From Pseudomonas lopnurensis (GTDB lineage: Bacteria > Pseudomonadota > Gammaproteobacteria > Pseudomonadales > Pseudomonadaceae): a stretch of 64,000 nt of DNA. Positions 40,888 to 49,155 of the stretch are shown piece by piece; the first letter of the stretch is position 1, and each line of letters opens with the position of its first letter. A model generated the notes under the pieces. That model was given only the letters and a program-made list of their open reading frames with translations. It was not told the origin of the DNA and did not search any database. The DNA lies in contig NZ_JADDIX010000098.1 of assembly GCF_015070855.1 (NCBI RefSeq), positions 315 to 64,314 of the forward strand, written 5' to 3'. A program made the position numbers and the translations under genes.

Positions 40888-41252
40888 CGCGCGAGCGCGA
40901 ACTGCATCTGCCGCAGGATATCGACCACCTGGTGCAGGCGGTGTATGGCGATGACCAATTACCGGCCGATCTTGCCGAGGCGGACCGGGCCTTTATCGAG
41001 GATGGCGCGACTCCGAGCAACTGCGGCCCGATGCGTTGGCGAAAAAGCCCCATGTCCGGCAACTGAAGACCTCGCGCGAGGCACTGCCAGGCCGAGGTGC
41101 CACAGGCCTTCGCCGAGCACCCGCTGCTGCGTCACTTGAAGCCACTACGTCTGGCCGATGGCTGCCTGCGGATCGGGCGGTTGACGGTGCGCCTGGATGA
41201 CGAGTTGGGGCTGCTGTATCGGCAGGAGACGAACAAGACCTTGTCTGAATGA
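40888..41252 (+). pseudogene. Decayed Cas3-like C-terminal fragment
   Basis: Two frame-shifted protein pieces. The first encodes ELHLPQDIDHLVQAVYGDDQ and ADRAFIE, resembling the Cas3 helicase C-terminal segment (compare VRELVEAVYGDE in the intact Cas3). The second, ending at the TGA at 41250-41252, encodes AFAEHPLLRHLKPL, then LTVRLDDELGLLY, like the terminal strand of many Cas3 proteins. About 100 residues of the middle are missing or scrambled. No intact frame spans it. It directly abuts the decayed repeats, so it is probably debris of an older type I CRISPR-Cas locus. Assignment rests on short motifs only. Confidence 0.45.
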
Positions 41253-41265
41253 ACGCCAGGAGTAG

Positions 41266-41279
41266 TATGTGTCTACATA
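41266..41279. promoter_or_regulatory. Candidate operator of the toxin-antitoxin operon
   Basis: A perfect 5-4-5 palindrome TATGT-GTCT-ACATA, 22 bp before the antitoxin ATG. Phd/YefM antitoxins autorepress by binding such palindromes. Confidence 0.45.
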
Positions 41280-41300
41280 TCTACTTTTGCGAGGGGTATC

Positions 41301-41552
41301 ATGCAAACCATACTCACCAGTCGTGAATTCAACCAGGACGCCAGCGGTGCCAAGCGCGCCGCCAAACAAGGTCCGGTGTTCATCACCGACCGCGGCAGGC
41401 CTGCCCATGTGTTGCTCAGCATCGAGGAGTACCAGCGCCTGACTGGCGGCCCGGGCAGCATCATCGACCTGCTGGCCATGCCGGGGGTCGAGGAAGTCGA
41501 GTTCGAGGCGCCGCGTGCACAGGGATTGTCGCGCCCGGCGGATCTGTCCTGA
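41301..41552 (+). CDS. Phd/YefM-family antitoxin
   Basis: An 83-aa protein with a Phd/YefM DNA-binding N-terminus (TSREFNQDASGAKRAAK, PVFITDRGRPAHVLLSIEEYQRL) and a disordered acidic C-terminus (GVEEVEFEAPR) that would wrap the toxin. GAGGGG lies upstream of ATG 41301. The stop shares one base with the toxin ATG (TGATG), the usual coupling for TA pairs. Confidence 0.9.
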   Translation: MQTILTSREFNQDASGAKRAAKQGPVFITDRGRPAHVLLSIEEYQRLTGGPGSIIDLLAMPGVEEVEFEAPRAQGLSRPADLS

Positions 41553-41977
41553 TGTTCGTGCTCGATACCAACGTCGTTTCCGAATTGCGCAAGGCGAAAA
41601 GCGGCAAGGCCGATCCGCGTCTGGTGGCCTGGGCGCAACGTCTGCTGCCCGGGCAATTGTTCATTTCCGCGATCACCGTGCTGGAGCTGGAGACCGGCGT
41701 GCTGCTGGTGGAGCGCCGCGACCCGCAGCAGGGTGCCCTGCTGCGCGCCTGGCTCGACGGCCATGTGCTGCCGGGCTTTGCCGGGCGCATCCTGCCTGTC
41801 GACAGTGCCGTGGCGCAGCGTTGCGCCCAGTTGCACGTCCCCGACCCGCGCGCCGAACGCGACGCCCTGATCGCCGCGACGGCGCTGGTGCACGGCATGG
41901 CGGTGGCTACGCGCAATACTGTCGATTTCGCCTCGACCGGGGTTGCGCTGCTCAACCCTTGGGAGTTTGGCGGTTGA
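41552..41977 (+). CDS. PIN-domain toxin (VapC/FitB-like ribonuclease)
   Basis: A 141-aa PIN-domain protein. The acidic metal ligands are visible: Asp in MFVLDTNVVSELRK, Glu in VLELETGVLL, Asp in RDALIAATALVHG and TRNTVDFAS. PIN toxins cut tRNA or rRNA when freed from the antitoxin. The pair lies between CRISPR debris and cas3, so it may stabilise the island, or may have been inserted there later. Confidence 0.92.
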   Translation: MFVLDTNVVSELRKAKSGKADPRLVAWAQRLLPGQLFISAITVLELETGVLLVERRDPQQGALLRAWLDGHVLPGFAGRILPVDSAVAQRCAQLHVPDPRAERDALIAATALVHGMAVATRNTVDFASTGVALLNPWEFGG

Positions 41978-42051
41978 GTTGATCTGGCACCTTCTGTAGT
42001 GGCACTTTGTTAGCCTTGTTTGCTCCACGGTTGCCTTGCAGGGAGTGCGAC

Positions 42052-44796
42052 ATGAGTGAACCGACCACGCCTGGATATTTCGCCTACTGGGGCAAGGCGT
42101 CCCCGGAGCAGGACAGCTCGGCCCGTTATCATCTGCTGGCGTTTCATAGCCTGGACGTAGCGGCCTGCGGGCAGGCTCTGCTGACGTTGCCGCAGTTCTC
42201 GCTGCGTCCTCTGGCCCAGGCGCTGGATTGGCCGCTGCCGGTGGTCGAGAATTTGTTCGTGTTCTTCCTGGCCCTGCACGATCTGGGCAAGTTCGCCCGC
42301 GCGTTCCAGGGGCTGGTGCCGGATCTCTCGCCGGATCTGGTGCGCAACGATGCCGGCAAGGTCTATGGCCGTCGTCACGATACCCTTGGCTGGGTGCTGT
42401 GGCAGGAAAAGCTGGCGGAGACCTTTCCAGATGACCGTCTGCCGGTGCCTGACGATGAGTTCTGGGAGACCTGGATACGCACGGCGGTCGGTCATCATGG
42501 CAAACCACCTGAAGAAGACCAGGATGGCGGCCTGTTTTCCTTGCAGGCTGCGGAATTCTTCGTGCGTGAAGATTTCCGCGCCACACGGGAGTTCGTCGAG
42601 TCGCTGGCGGCCTGGCTATTGCCGGAGGGGGTTCCCGAACCGGGGCGTCGGCAGATCGAGGTGCTGCGTCGGCATGCCTGGAAACTGGCCGGGCTGGCGG
42701 TGCTGGCCGATTGGCTGGGTTCCAATCAGGCGTTCTTCGCATATGCCACGCAGCCCAGGGACATGCGGGACTACTGGCAGGATACGGCGCTGCCGCAAGC
42801 GCGTCAGGCGCTGCAGGCAGCCGGCCTGCTGGCCCAGCCGATCCGCCACTGGGCGTCTCCTGTGCAACTGTTCGACTATCTACAACCACCCACACCATTG
42901 CAGTGCTACGCCGCCGAGGTGGAACTGGAGCCAGGGCCGCAACTGTTTCTGCTGGAGGACGTGACCGGGGCCGGCAAGACCGAGGCGGCGCTGATCCTGG
43001 CGCAGCGGCTTATGCAGCAAGGTGTGGCTCAGGGTTTGTATTTCGCTCTGCCGAGCATGGCTACCGCCAACCAGATGTACCAGCGGGTTGGCCAGGTCTA
43101 TCGGCGGCTTTACCAGGCGCAGGCCGAGCCTTCTCTGATTCTCGCCCACGGTGCCCGGCAGTTGATGGAGGGCTTTCGCCAGAGCATCGTTCAGGCCGGC
43201 GAGCAGCCGAGTGATCACAACTACCAGCGTGGCGATGCCTCGGCCAGCGCACAGTGCAATGCCTGGCTGGCGGACAACCGCAAGAAGGCGCTGCTCGCCG
43301 AGGTGGGGGTTGGTACCCTCGACCAGGCGCTGCTGGCGGTATTGCCGGCGCGGCATCAGTCGCTTCGCCTGCTGGGGCTGGCGGGCAAGGTGCTGCTGGT
43401 CGATGAGGTACATGCCTATGACAGTTATATGGTCACCCTGCTGAAGAAGCTGCTGACGGCCCATGCTCGCCAGGGCGGCAGCGTGATTCTGCTATCGGCC
43501 ACCCTACCGGCGCGGATGCGTGAGGAACTGCTGGAGGCCTATCGTTTCGGCTTGGACGTGGTGCGCGACGAGCTGCCGATGGATCGCCGCTATCCGCTGG
43601 CGACCCAGGTGGGGCAGCATGTGGCCAGCCATGAGTGCGCGACGCGTGAACAACTGGTGCGCCAGGTGCAGGTCAGCTTCCTGCATGAGGAGGCGGCGGT
43701 GCTGGCTCTGGTCGTCGAGCAGGCCCGCGCGGGGCGTTGCGTATGCTGGATACGCAATACCGTGGAGGATGCCCGTCGGGCTTTTGGCGAGCTGGCCAAG
43801 GTTTTGCCGGCAGAGCAGTTGCTGCTGTTCCATAGCCGCTTCGCCATGGGTGACCGGCTGGACATCGAGGAAGTTGCCCTGCGTCGCTTCGGCAAGCGCT
43901 CCACGGCCGATATGCGCCGGGGTCAGGTGTTGATCGCCACCCAGGTGGTGGAGCAGTCCCTCGACCTGGATTTCGATGCCATGGTCAGTGACCTGGCCCC
44001 CATCGACCTGCTGATCCAGCGGGCCGGGCGCTTGCAGCGGCACGCGCGGCAGGCCGATGGCTCGCCTGCCTCCGACAGTGTCGAGCGCAGGCCCGCACCG
44101 GTGCTGCATGTGTTGTGTCCCCCTGTCGATGATGAGCCTGCCGCCGACTGGTATGCCGCGCTGTTTCCCAGGGCCTGTTATGTCTACCCGAATATTGGCC
44201 AGCTCTGGCTGGGGGCCAGGGCGTTGCTGCGGGCGGGGTGTATCCATAGTCCTGGGAAGGCCGGCCAACCTGGCGCGGTGCGTGAGCTGGTGGAGGCTGT
44301 TTACGGGGACGAGGCGGAGTCTGTTCCGGAGTCGCTGCAAGGCGCCACTCGTGAGCAAATGGGCAAGGATCTGGCAGAACAAAGCCAGGCCAGCTTCAAC
44401 TCGCTCAACCTGGACAAGGGCTATTGCATCGACAGCAGTGGTCGCTGGTACGAGGACGCGCGCGTGCCGACGCGCCTGGGCGACGAGAGCCTGACGCTGT
44501 ACCTGGCGCGTGAGCAGGGCGGAGAGCTGCGCCCGCTGCTCGATGGCGTGGCCAATGCTTGGGAGCAATCGGCGGTGCGCATCGATGCGCGCAAGGCCGA
44601 GGCGCTGGCGCCCGCCTGGCTGCAGCGCTTCGATCTGGCACTGCAAGCCCTGCGCAGCCGTTATCGGTTGCTGGAGGAGCCAGCCTTTGTCCTGCCGTTG
44701 CAGGAAGCCGGTGAGGAACTGCTTGGCAGGGTGCTGGACAAGAACGGTAAGGAGCTGGAGATGCGTTATGACCCGGTGCAGGGGCTGCGGTGGTGA
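42052..44796 (+). CDS. cas3: Type I-E CRISPR helicase-nuclease Cas3
   Basis: A 914-aa protein with the HD nuclease first: His32, His76-Asp77 in LHDLGKF, His109 and His148-His149. The SF2 helicase follows with Walker A GAGKT (306-310), DEVH box (451-454) and SATLP (482-486). It is recruited by Cascade to unwind and degrade the target strand. All metal-binding and helicase motifs are intact, so it should be active. GGGAG precedes ATG 42052. A 362-bp gap with CRISPR-like relics separates it from cse1, so it probably has its own transcript. Confidence 0.96.
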   Translation: MSEPTTPGYFAYWGKASPEQDSSARYHLLAFHSLDVAACGQALLTLPQFSLRPLAQALDWPLPVVENLFVFFLALHDLGKFARAFQGLVPDLSPDLVRNDAGKVYGRRHDTLGWVLWQEKLAETFPDDRLPVPDDEFWETWIRTAVGHHGKPPEEDQDGGLFSLQAAEFFVREDFRATREFVESLAAWLLPEGVPEPGRRQIEVLRRHAWKLAGLAVLADWLGSNQAFFAYATQPRDMRDYWQDTALPQARQALQAAGLLAQPIRHWASPVQLFDYLQPPTPLQCYAAEVELEPGPQLFLLEDVTGAGKTEAALILAQRLMQQGVAQGLYFALPSMATANQMYQRVGQVYRRLYQAQAEPSLILAHGARQLMEGFRQSIVQAGEQPSDHNYQRGDASASAQCNAWLADNRKKALLAEVGVGTLDQALLAVLPARHQSLRLLGLAGKVLLVDEVHAYDSYMVTLLKKLLTAHARQGGSVILLSATLPARMREELLEAYRFGLDVVRDELPMDRRYPLATQVGQHVASHECATREQLVRQVQVSFLHEEAAVLALVVEQARAGRCVCWIRNTVEDARRAFGELAKVLPAEQLLLFHSRFAMGDRLDIEEVALRRFGKRSTADMRRGQVLIATQVVEQSLDLDFDAMVSDLAPIDLLIQRAGRLQRHARQADGSPASDSVERRPAPVLHVLCPPVDDEPAADWYAALFPRACYVYPNIGQLWLGARALLRAGCIHSPGKAGQPGAVRELVEAVYGDEAESVPESLQGATREQMGKDLAEQSQASFNSLNLDKGYCIDSSGRWYEDARVPTRLGDESLTLYLAREQGGELRPLLDGVANAWEQSAVRIDARKAEALAPAWLQRFDLALQALRSRYRLLEEPAFVLPLQEAGEELLGRVLDKNGKELEMRYDPVQGLRW

Positions 44797-44911
44797 GAGC
44801 CTAACGACTGGGTGGCCACTGTCTTGTGTTACACGGCCAGTGCAGGGTAGTACGTGGTCGATGTGCCTGAGATCGCTTTGGTCGTTCTAGCGGTTATCGG
44901 CATCCTTGCCT

Positions 44912-45050
44912 TTGTTCACACCCACTGCTACGGGGAGAACCCAAACGCCCAATTTCCGCCACATTTTGGTGATCGGCTAATCCCCGCAGTGCGGGGAACG
45001 ATGACTACCGCATCCTTTGCACGGTCCATCCCGGTCAGCCAGGGAAGCTT
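44912..45050 (-). CRISPR. Degenerate CRISPR-like repeats between cas3 and cse1
   Basis: Read on the minus strand (opposite to the main array), three repeat-like units occur. 44974-45001 is best: it keeps CGTTCCCCGC...GCGGGGATTAGCCG with an intact 6-bp hairpin stem and a one-base deletion in the loop. 44912-44940 matches the consensus at ~18 of 29 positions (CTCCCCG core, GTGAAC end), and 45022-45050 also at ~18 of 29. The first and second units are separated by 33 nt, a spacer-like length; the second and third by 20 nt. The rest of the 44797-45158 gap holds the cse1 promoter and no gene. Confidence 0.6.
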
Positions 45051-45097
45051 TGCAAGTATAGATAACTGTAAAGGATGGGGTTCGGGGTTTCCTACAT

Positions 45098-45125
45098 TTG
45101 ACGAGTGATGGCTACTGGCTATAGT
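45098..45125 (+). promoter_or_regulatory. Sigma-70 promoter of the Cascade operon
   Basis: -35 TTGACG (45098-45103), 16-bp spacer, -10 TATAGT (45120-45125). Transcription would start near 45132, with GGAG before the cse1 ATG at 45159. It is one of the best promoter matches in the window and lies just beside the degenerate repeats. Confidence 0.7.
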
Positions 45126-45158
45126 TTCGTTCTCTGGGCACCCATAGGAGCAAGCTGA

Positions 45159-46712
45159 ATGGACTTATTGCAAAGCGCCTGGATGTTTGTCAGGCAAGGT
45201 GACGGAGGCCTAGCCTGGATTTCACCTTTCCAGATCGGCGAGAGCGCCTGGCATGATCTGCACGCCCCCCGCCCCGACTTCCGTGGCGCGCTCTACCAGT
45301 TCCTGATCGGCCTGCTGCAGACCGCCTATGCGCCGCAGGACAATCGCGCGTGGCGCGAACGTTGGGCCAATCCCCCGTCTGCCGCCGAGCTGGAGGCCGC
45401 CTTCGCTCCCTATCGCGATGCGTTCGTGCTGGAAGGTGATGGCCCGGCCTTCATGCAGGATCTGCAATTGCCGGCGGACGCCAACCAGTTGCCGGTGCTC
45501 AACCTGTTGATCGACGCCGGTTCCGACAGCAACCAGTTTTTCAACAAGCCCGCCGACCATGGCCTGTGCGCCAGCTGTTTCACCCAGGCGCTGCTGACTC
45601 TGCAACTGAATGCCCCGCCGGGTGGTCGTGGCACCCGCACCTCGTTGCGTGGTGGCGGCCCGCTGACCACCTTGCTGGTGCCGGCCGGCGAGCGGGCCAC
45701 GCTCTGGCAGCGGCTCTGGCTCAATGTATTGCCGGTGGACGCCCTCGGTTATCCCAAGGTGAAGAACCGTGGCGACGTATTGCCCTGGTTGCAGCCGACC
45801 CGTACCAGCGATGCCGCCGGAGTCGGCGACACCACGCCGGAAACCGTACACCCCTTGCAGGCCTACTGGAGCATGCCAAGGCGTATCCGCCTGGACGACT
45901 CCACCGCCGGCCAGGGCGATTGCACCCTGTGCGGTGCTGGCGATGTGCGCTTGGTCCGTCATTACCGCACCCGCTACGGCGGCACCAACTACACCGGCGC
46001 CTGGGTGCATCCGCTGACGCCCTACAGCCTCGATGCCAAGGGGGAAAAGCCGCCGCTGTCGATCAAGGGCCAGCGCGGCGGCATCGCTTACCGTCACTGG
46101 CTGGGCCTGACCCTCGGCAACGAAGACAAGCAGCCGGAGGCCGCTCGGGTGGTGCGTCATTTCACCCGCAACATCAAGCGGCCAGCGGTGCGCCTGTGGT
46201 GCTTCGGCTATGACATGGACAACATGAAAGCCCGCTGCTGGTACGACAGCACCTTGCCGGTGCATGCGCTCGAGGATGACGACTTGCAGAAGTCGTTCGC
46301 CCATAGCGCCAAGCAGTTGCTGGATGTCGCCAGCGATACCGCCAAGCTGCTGCATCAGCAAGTCAAGGCTGCCTGGTTCAAGCGCCCCGGCGATACCGGC
46401 AGCGAGCCGGCCATCGCGCAGAGCTTCTGGCAGCGTTCGGAGGCCGAGTTCTATGGCCTGCTGGAGCAGCTCAGTGCCTGCGATCTGGAAAGCCCGGCGG
46501 CACTCGCGTCGCTGTACCGGCGCTGGCTGTTGCGCACTCGCAGCCTGGCGCTGGAACTGTTCGACGAGTGGGCCATGGCGGCGCCCATCGAGGATTTGAA
46601 CCTGGAGCGTGTGACCAAGGCACGTGCCGGATTGGGTAAGGAACTCAACAATGCCAAGGCGATGAAGGCGTTGTGGAAGACCGTCAACTCTCAGCTCAAG
46701 GAGCGTGCATGA
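45159..46712 (+). CDS. cse1: Cascade large subunit Cse1 (CasA/Cas8e)
   Basis: A 517-aa protein of the Cse1 family. It begins with SAWMFVRQGDGGLAWISPF and contains the family's DAGSDSNQFFNK and GLCASCFTQALLTLQLNAPPGG region (L1 loop area), a central zinc-finger-like CTLCG segment, and a helical C-terminal bundle. It recognises the PAM and starts target unwinding within Cascade. It is the first gene of the cse1-cse2-cas7-cas5-cas6e run; its stop overlaps the cse2 start. Confidence 0.95.
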   Translation: MDLLQSAWMFVRQGDGGLAWISPFQIGESAWHDLHAPRPDFRGALYQFLIGLLQTAYAPQDNRAWRERWANPPSAAELEAAFAPYRDAFVLEGDGPAFMQDLQLPADANQLPVLNLLIDAGSDSNQFFNKPADHGLCASCFTQALLTLQLNAPPGGRGTRTSLRGGGPLTTLLVPAGERATLWQRLWLNVLPVDALGYPKVKNRGDVLPWLQPTRTSDAAGVGDTTPETVHPLQAYWSMPRRIRLDDSTAGQGDCTLCGAGDVRLVRHYRTRYGGTNYTGAWVHPLTPYSLDAKGEKPPLSIKGQRGGIAYRHWLGLTLGNEDKQPEAARVVRHFTRNIKRPAVRLWCFGYDMDNMKARCWYDSTLPVHALEDDDLQKSFAHSAKQLLDVASDTAKLLHQQVKAAWFKRPGDTGSEPAIAQSFWQRSEAEFYGLLEQLSACDLESPAALASLYRRWLLRTRSLALELFDEWAMAAPIEDLNLERVTKARAGLGKELNNAKAMKALWKTVNSQLKERA

Positions 46713-47353
46713 AAGCCCGGAATTACCTGGACGATGCGCAGCGACAGTGGGTACGCAACTGGTGGCGTGCGCTGCAGCCACGTTCAGCGGATGACAAACC
46801 TTTGCCCGCCATGCTGGCGGGCTTGGGACGGGGCGGCCGCGCCAGGCTGCGTCGTTGCAGCAGCCTCGATGATCTGCTGCTGGAATGGGCCAATCACCTG
46901 CTGGTGGATCACTTGATCGAACTGGATCGTCACAAGAGTTGGCGCTGCCTGACCGATGAATCCGAGGCCTATGTCCACCTGGCGTTGATCGGCGGGGTGC
47001 TGGCGCAAGTCCGCGAGGACAGCCACGACGGCCTGAGCTTGGCCGAGCATCTGGGCAAGCTGGTTGGAAACGAGCGACGGGTCATGAGCGAGTCACGTTT
47101 CAAGCGTCTGCAGCGTGCGCGTGACCTGGATGATCTGTACCTGCAATGGCTGCGCGCGGTGAAGCAGTTGGGCGGCAAGGTCGATGTCGGGCAACTGGCC
47201 GACGACCTGCTGGCCTGGCTGATCGAACTCGAACAGCCGCCAGGCCGTGCCAGCGATGGTGTGAAGTTTCGCTGGGCCTATGACTATTACCTGAGCAAGC
47301 GGGAACAGGCTGCCGCCGAGGGCCCCGTATCCAACAAGGAGTTGAGCGCATGA
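46709..47353 (+). CDS. cse2: Cascade small subunit Cse2 (CasB)
   Basis: A 214-aa all-helical, basic protein. W-rich N-terminus (VRNWWRALQP), AMLAGLGRGGRARLRRC, ESRFKRLQRARDLDDLYLQWLRAVK and a KFRWAYDYYLS C-terminus match Cse2. Two copies stabilise the displaced strand in Cascade. It overlaps cse1 (ATGA) and cas7 by 4 bp each. Confidence 0.94.
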   Translation: MKARNYLDDAQRQWVRNWWRALQPRSADDKPLPAMLAGLGRGGRARLRRCSSLDDLLLEWANHLLVDHLIELDRHKSWRCLTDESEAYVHLALIGGVLAQVREDSHDGLSLAEHLGKLVGNERRVMSESRFKRLQRARDLDDLYLQWLRAVKQLGGKVDVGQLADDLLAWLIELEQPPGRASDGVKFRWAYDYYLSKREQAAAEGPVSNKELSA

Positions 47354-48384
47354 CCCGTTTCGTCCAATTGCACCTGCTGATTTCCTATCCGCCGGCCAAC
47401 CTCAACCGCGATGACCTGGGCAACCCGAAGAGCGCGCGCATGGGCGGCGTCGAGCGCCTGCGCGTGTCGTCGCAGAGCCTGAAGCGGGCCTGGCGTACCT
47501 CGGAGTTGTTCCAGCAGGTGCTGGCCGGCAGCATCGGTACGCGCACCAAGCGCCTGGGCGTGGAGGCCTTCGAGGCCCTGACCAAGGCTGGCATCGGCGA
47601 AAAGCAGGCCGCCGACTGGGCCGGGCAGATCGCCAAGGTCTACGGTGCGGTGAAGAAGGACAGTCCGCTGGAAATCGAGCAACTGGTCCATATCGCTCCC
47701 GAGGAGCGCGATTCGCTGGATACACTGGTCGCCATCCTGGCACAGGAAAAGCGTGGACCGACGGACGACGAGTTGGATGTCCTGCTGCACCCGCAGGCCG
47801 CGGTAGACATTGCCATGTTCGGTCGCATGCTGGCTTCCAAAACCCGGTTCAATGGCGAGGCGGCGGTGCAGGTGGCCCACGCCATTGGCGTGCATGCTTC
47901 GGCTATCGAAGATGACTATTTCACAGCCGTGGACGACCTCAATCAGAGCGAGCCGGGCGCTGCGCATATCGGCGAATCCGGCTTTGCCGCCGCGGTGTTC
48001 TACCAGTACCTGTGCATCGATCGCGACCTGCTGAAGCACAACCTTGGCGGCGACGAAGAACTCACGCAAAAGGCGCTTCGTGCCTTGGTCCAGGCAGCCT
48101 TGACTGTCGGCCCCAGCGGCAAGCAGAACAGCTTCGCCAGCCGCGCCTACGCCCACTACGCCCTGGCGGAAAAGGGGCCGCAGCAACCGCGTTCGCTGTC
48201 GCTGGCCTTCGTCAAGCCGGTCAGCGGTGGCGACTATGCCGGCGAGGCCGTGGAGGCGCTCGAACGTGTGCGCGACAACATGGACAAGGTCTACGGTGCC
48301 TGCGCCGACAGTCGCAAGCAGTTCAATGTGCTGACCGGAGAAGGCTCGTTGGCCGAGCTGCTCGACTTTGTCGCGGCGGAGTGA
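47350..48384 (+). CDS. cas7: Cascade backbone subunit Cas7e (CasC)
   Basis: A 344-aa RAMP protein forming the six-subunit crRNA-binding backbone. The N-terminus FVQLHLLISYPPANLNRDDLG is followed by RVSSQSLKRAWRTSELF, the family signature. GPSGKQNSFASRAYAHYALAE and RSLSLAFVKPV are also typical. It overlaps cse2 and is followed by cas5 after 3 bp. Confidence 0.96.
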   Translation: MTRFVQLHLLISYPPANLNRDDLGNPKSARMGGVERLRVSSQSLKRAWRTSELFQQVLAGSIGTRTKRLGVEAFEALTKAGIGEKQAADWAGQIAKVYGAVKKDSPLEIEQLVHIAPEERDSLDTLVAILAQEKRGPTDDELDVLLHPQAAVDIAMFGRMLASKTRFNGEAAVQVAHAIGVHASAIEDDYFTAVDDLNQSEPGAAHIGESGFAAAVFYQYLCIDRDLLKHNLGGDEELTQKALRALVQAALTVGPSGKQNSFASRAYAHYALAEKGPQQPRSLSLAFVKPVSGGDYAGEAVEALERVRDNMDKVYGACADSRKQFNVLTGEGSLAELLDFVAAE

Positions 48385-48387
48385 GCC

Positions 48388-49155
48388 ATGACCGATTATC
48401 TGCTGTTGCGCCTCTATGGCCCCCTGGCCAGTTGGGGCGAGATCGCGGTGGGCGAGTCGCGGCACTCGGCGGTGCATCCCGCGCGCTCGGCGCTGCTGGG
48501 CCTGCTGGGCGCCGCGCTGGGGGTCGAGCGGGCTGACGAAGCGGGCCAGCGGGCGTTGATTGGCGGCTATCGTTTTGGCATCAAGCTGGAGTGCGCTGGT
48601 TCGCCGCTGCGCGATTACCACACCGTTCAGGTCGGTGTGCCGCCGCGCAAGTTCCAGTTCCGCTCGCGTCGCCAGGAGTTGGCGGCGGACAAGGTGGATA
48701 CCATTCTGTCCGCCCGGGAGTATCGCTGCGACAGCCTGGCACTGGTGGCCGTGGAGGCCTTGCCGAATGCGCCTGCCGAGCTGGATGAGCTGGCGCAGGC
48801 GTTGCGTCAGCCGCACTTCCCTCTCTATCTCGGGCGCAAATCCTGCCCGCTGGCCTTGCCACTGCTGCCGCAACGGGTGGCGGCAGCCAACCTGCGCGAG
48901 GCGCTGGATGGCGTGCAGTGGCCTTCATTGCTGGGGCTGCTCGAAAAAACTCCGCCGCAACAGGCATGGCCCACTCGGGAGGATCGCCAGGCGTTCCGCG
49001 CAAAACAGGTGCGCTACTACTGGGAGGATGGGATGCTGGCGGGCCTGCAACCGAGTTTCGAAACGGTACGGCATGACCAGCCGCTGTCACGCAGCCGCTG
49101 GCAGTTCGCACCGCGCCGCGAGTGGGTGGCGTTGGGCGAGGGAGAGCAGCGATGA
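48388..49155 (+). CDS. cas5: Cascade subunit Cas5e (CasD)
   Basis: A 255-aa RAMP protein that holds the crRNA 5' handle. It starts YLLLRLYGPLASWGEIAVGESRHSAVHPARS and continues LLGLLGAALGVER, the Cas5e pattern. YHTVQVGVPPR and YLGRKSCPLALPLLP follow. It overlaps cas6e by 4 bp. The last 40 residues (VRHDQPLSRSRWQFAPRRE) are as expected. Confidence 0.95.
   Translation: MTDYLLLRLYGPLASWGEIAVGESRHSAVHPARSALLGLLGAALGVERADEAGQRALIGGYRFGIKLECAGSPLRDYHTVQVGVPPRKFQFRSRRQELAADKVDTILSAREYRCDSLALVAVEALPNAPAELDELAQALRQPHFPLYLGRKSCPLALPLLPQRVAAANLREALDGVQWPSLLGLLEKTPPQQAWPTREDRQAFRAKQVRYYWEDGMLAGLQPSFETVRHDQPLSRSRWQFAPRREWVALGEGEQR

Noticed and set aside
40884-40912. Third full repeat in the left decayed array
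   Set aside because: Only CGGT and the exact 61-nt spacing support it; the rest does not match, so it is treated as a truncated repeat at the junction with the Cas3-like fragment.
44941-45125. A proven pairing of the 33-nt spacer-like segment with the cse1 promoter
   Set aside because: Only a gapped ATCAC...AAATGT match was found over the -35 region, with no standard I-E PAM; it is too weak to call a target site.
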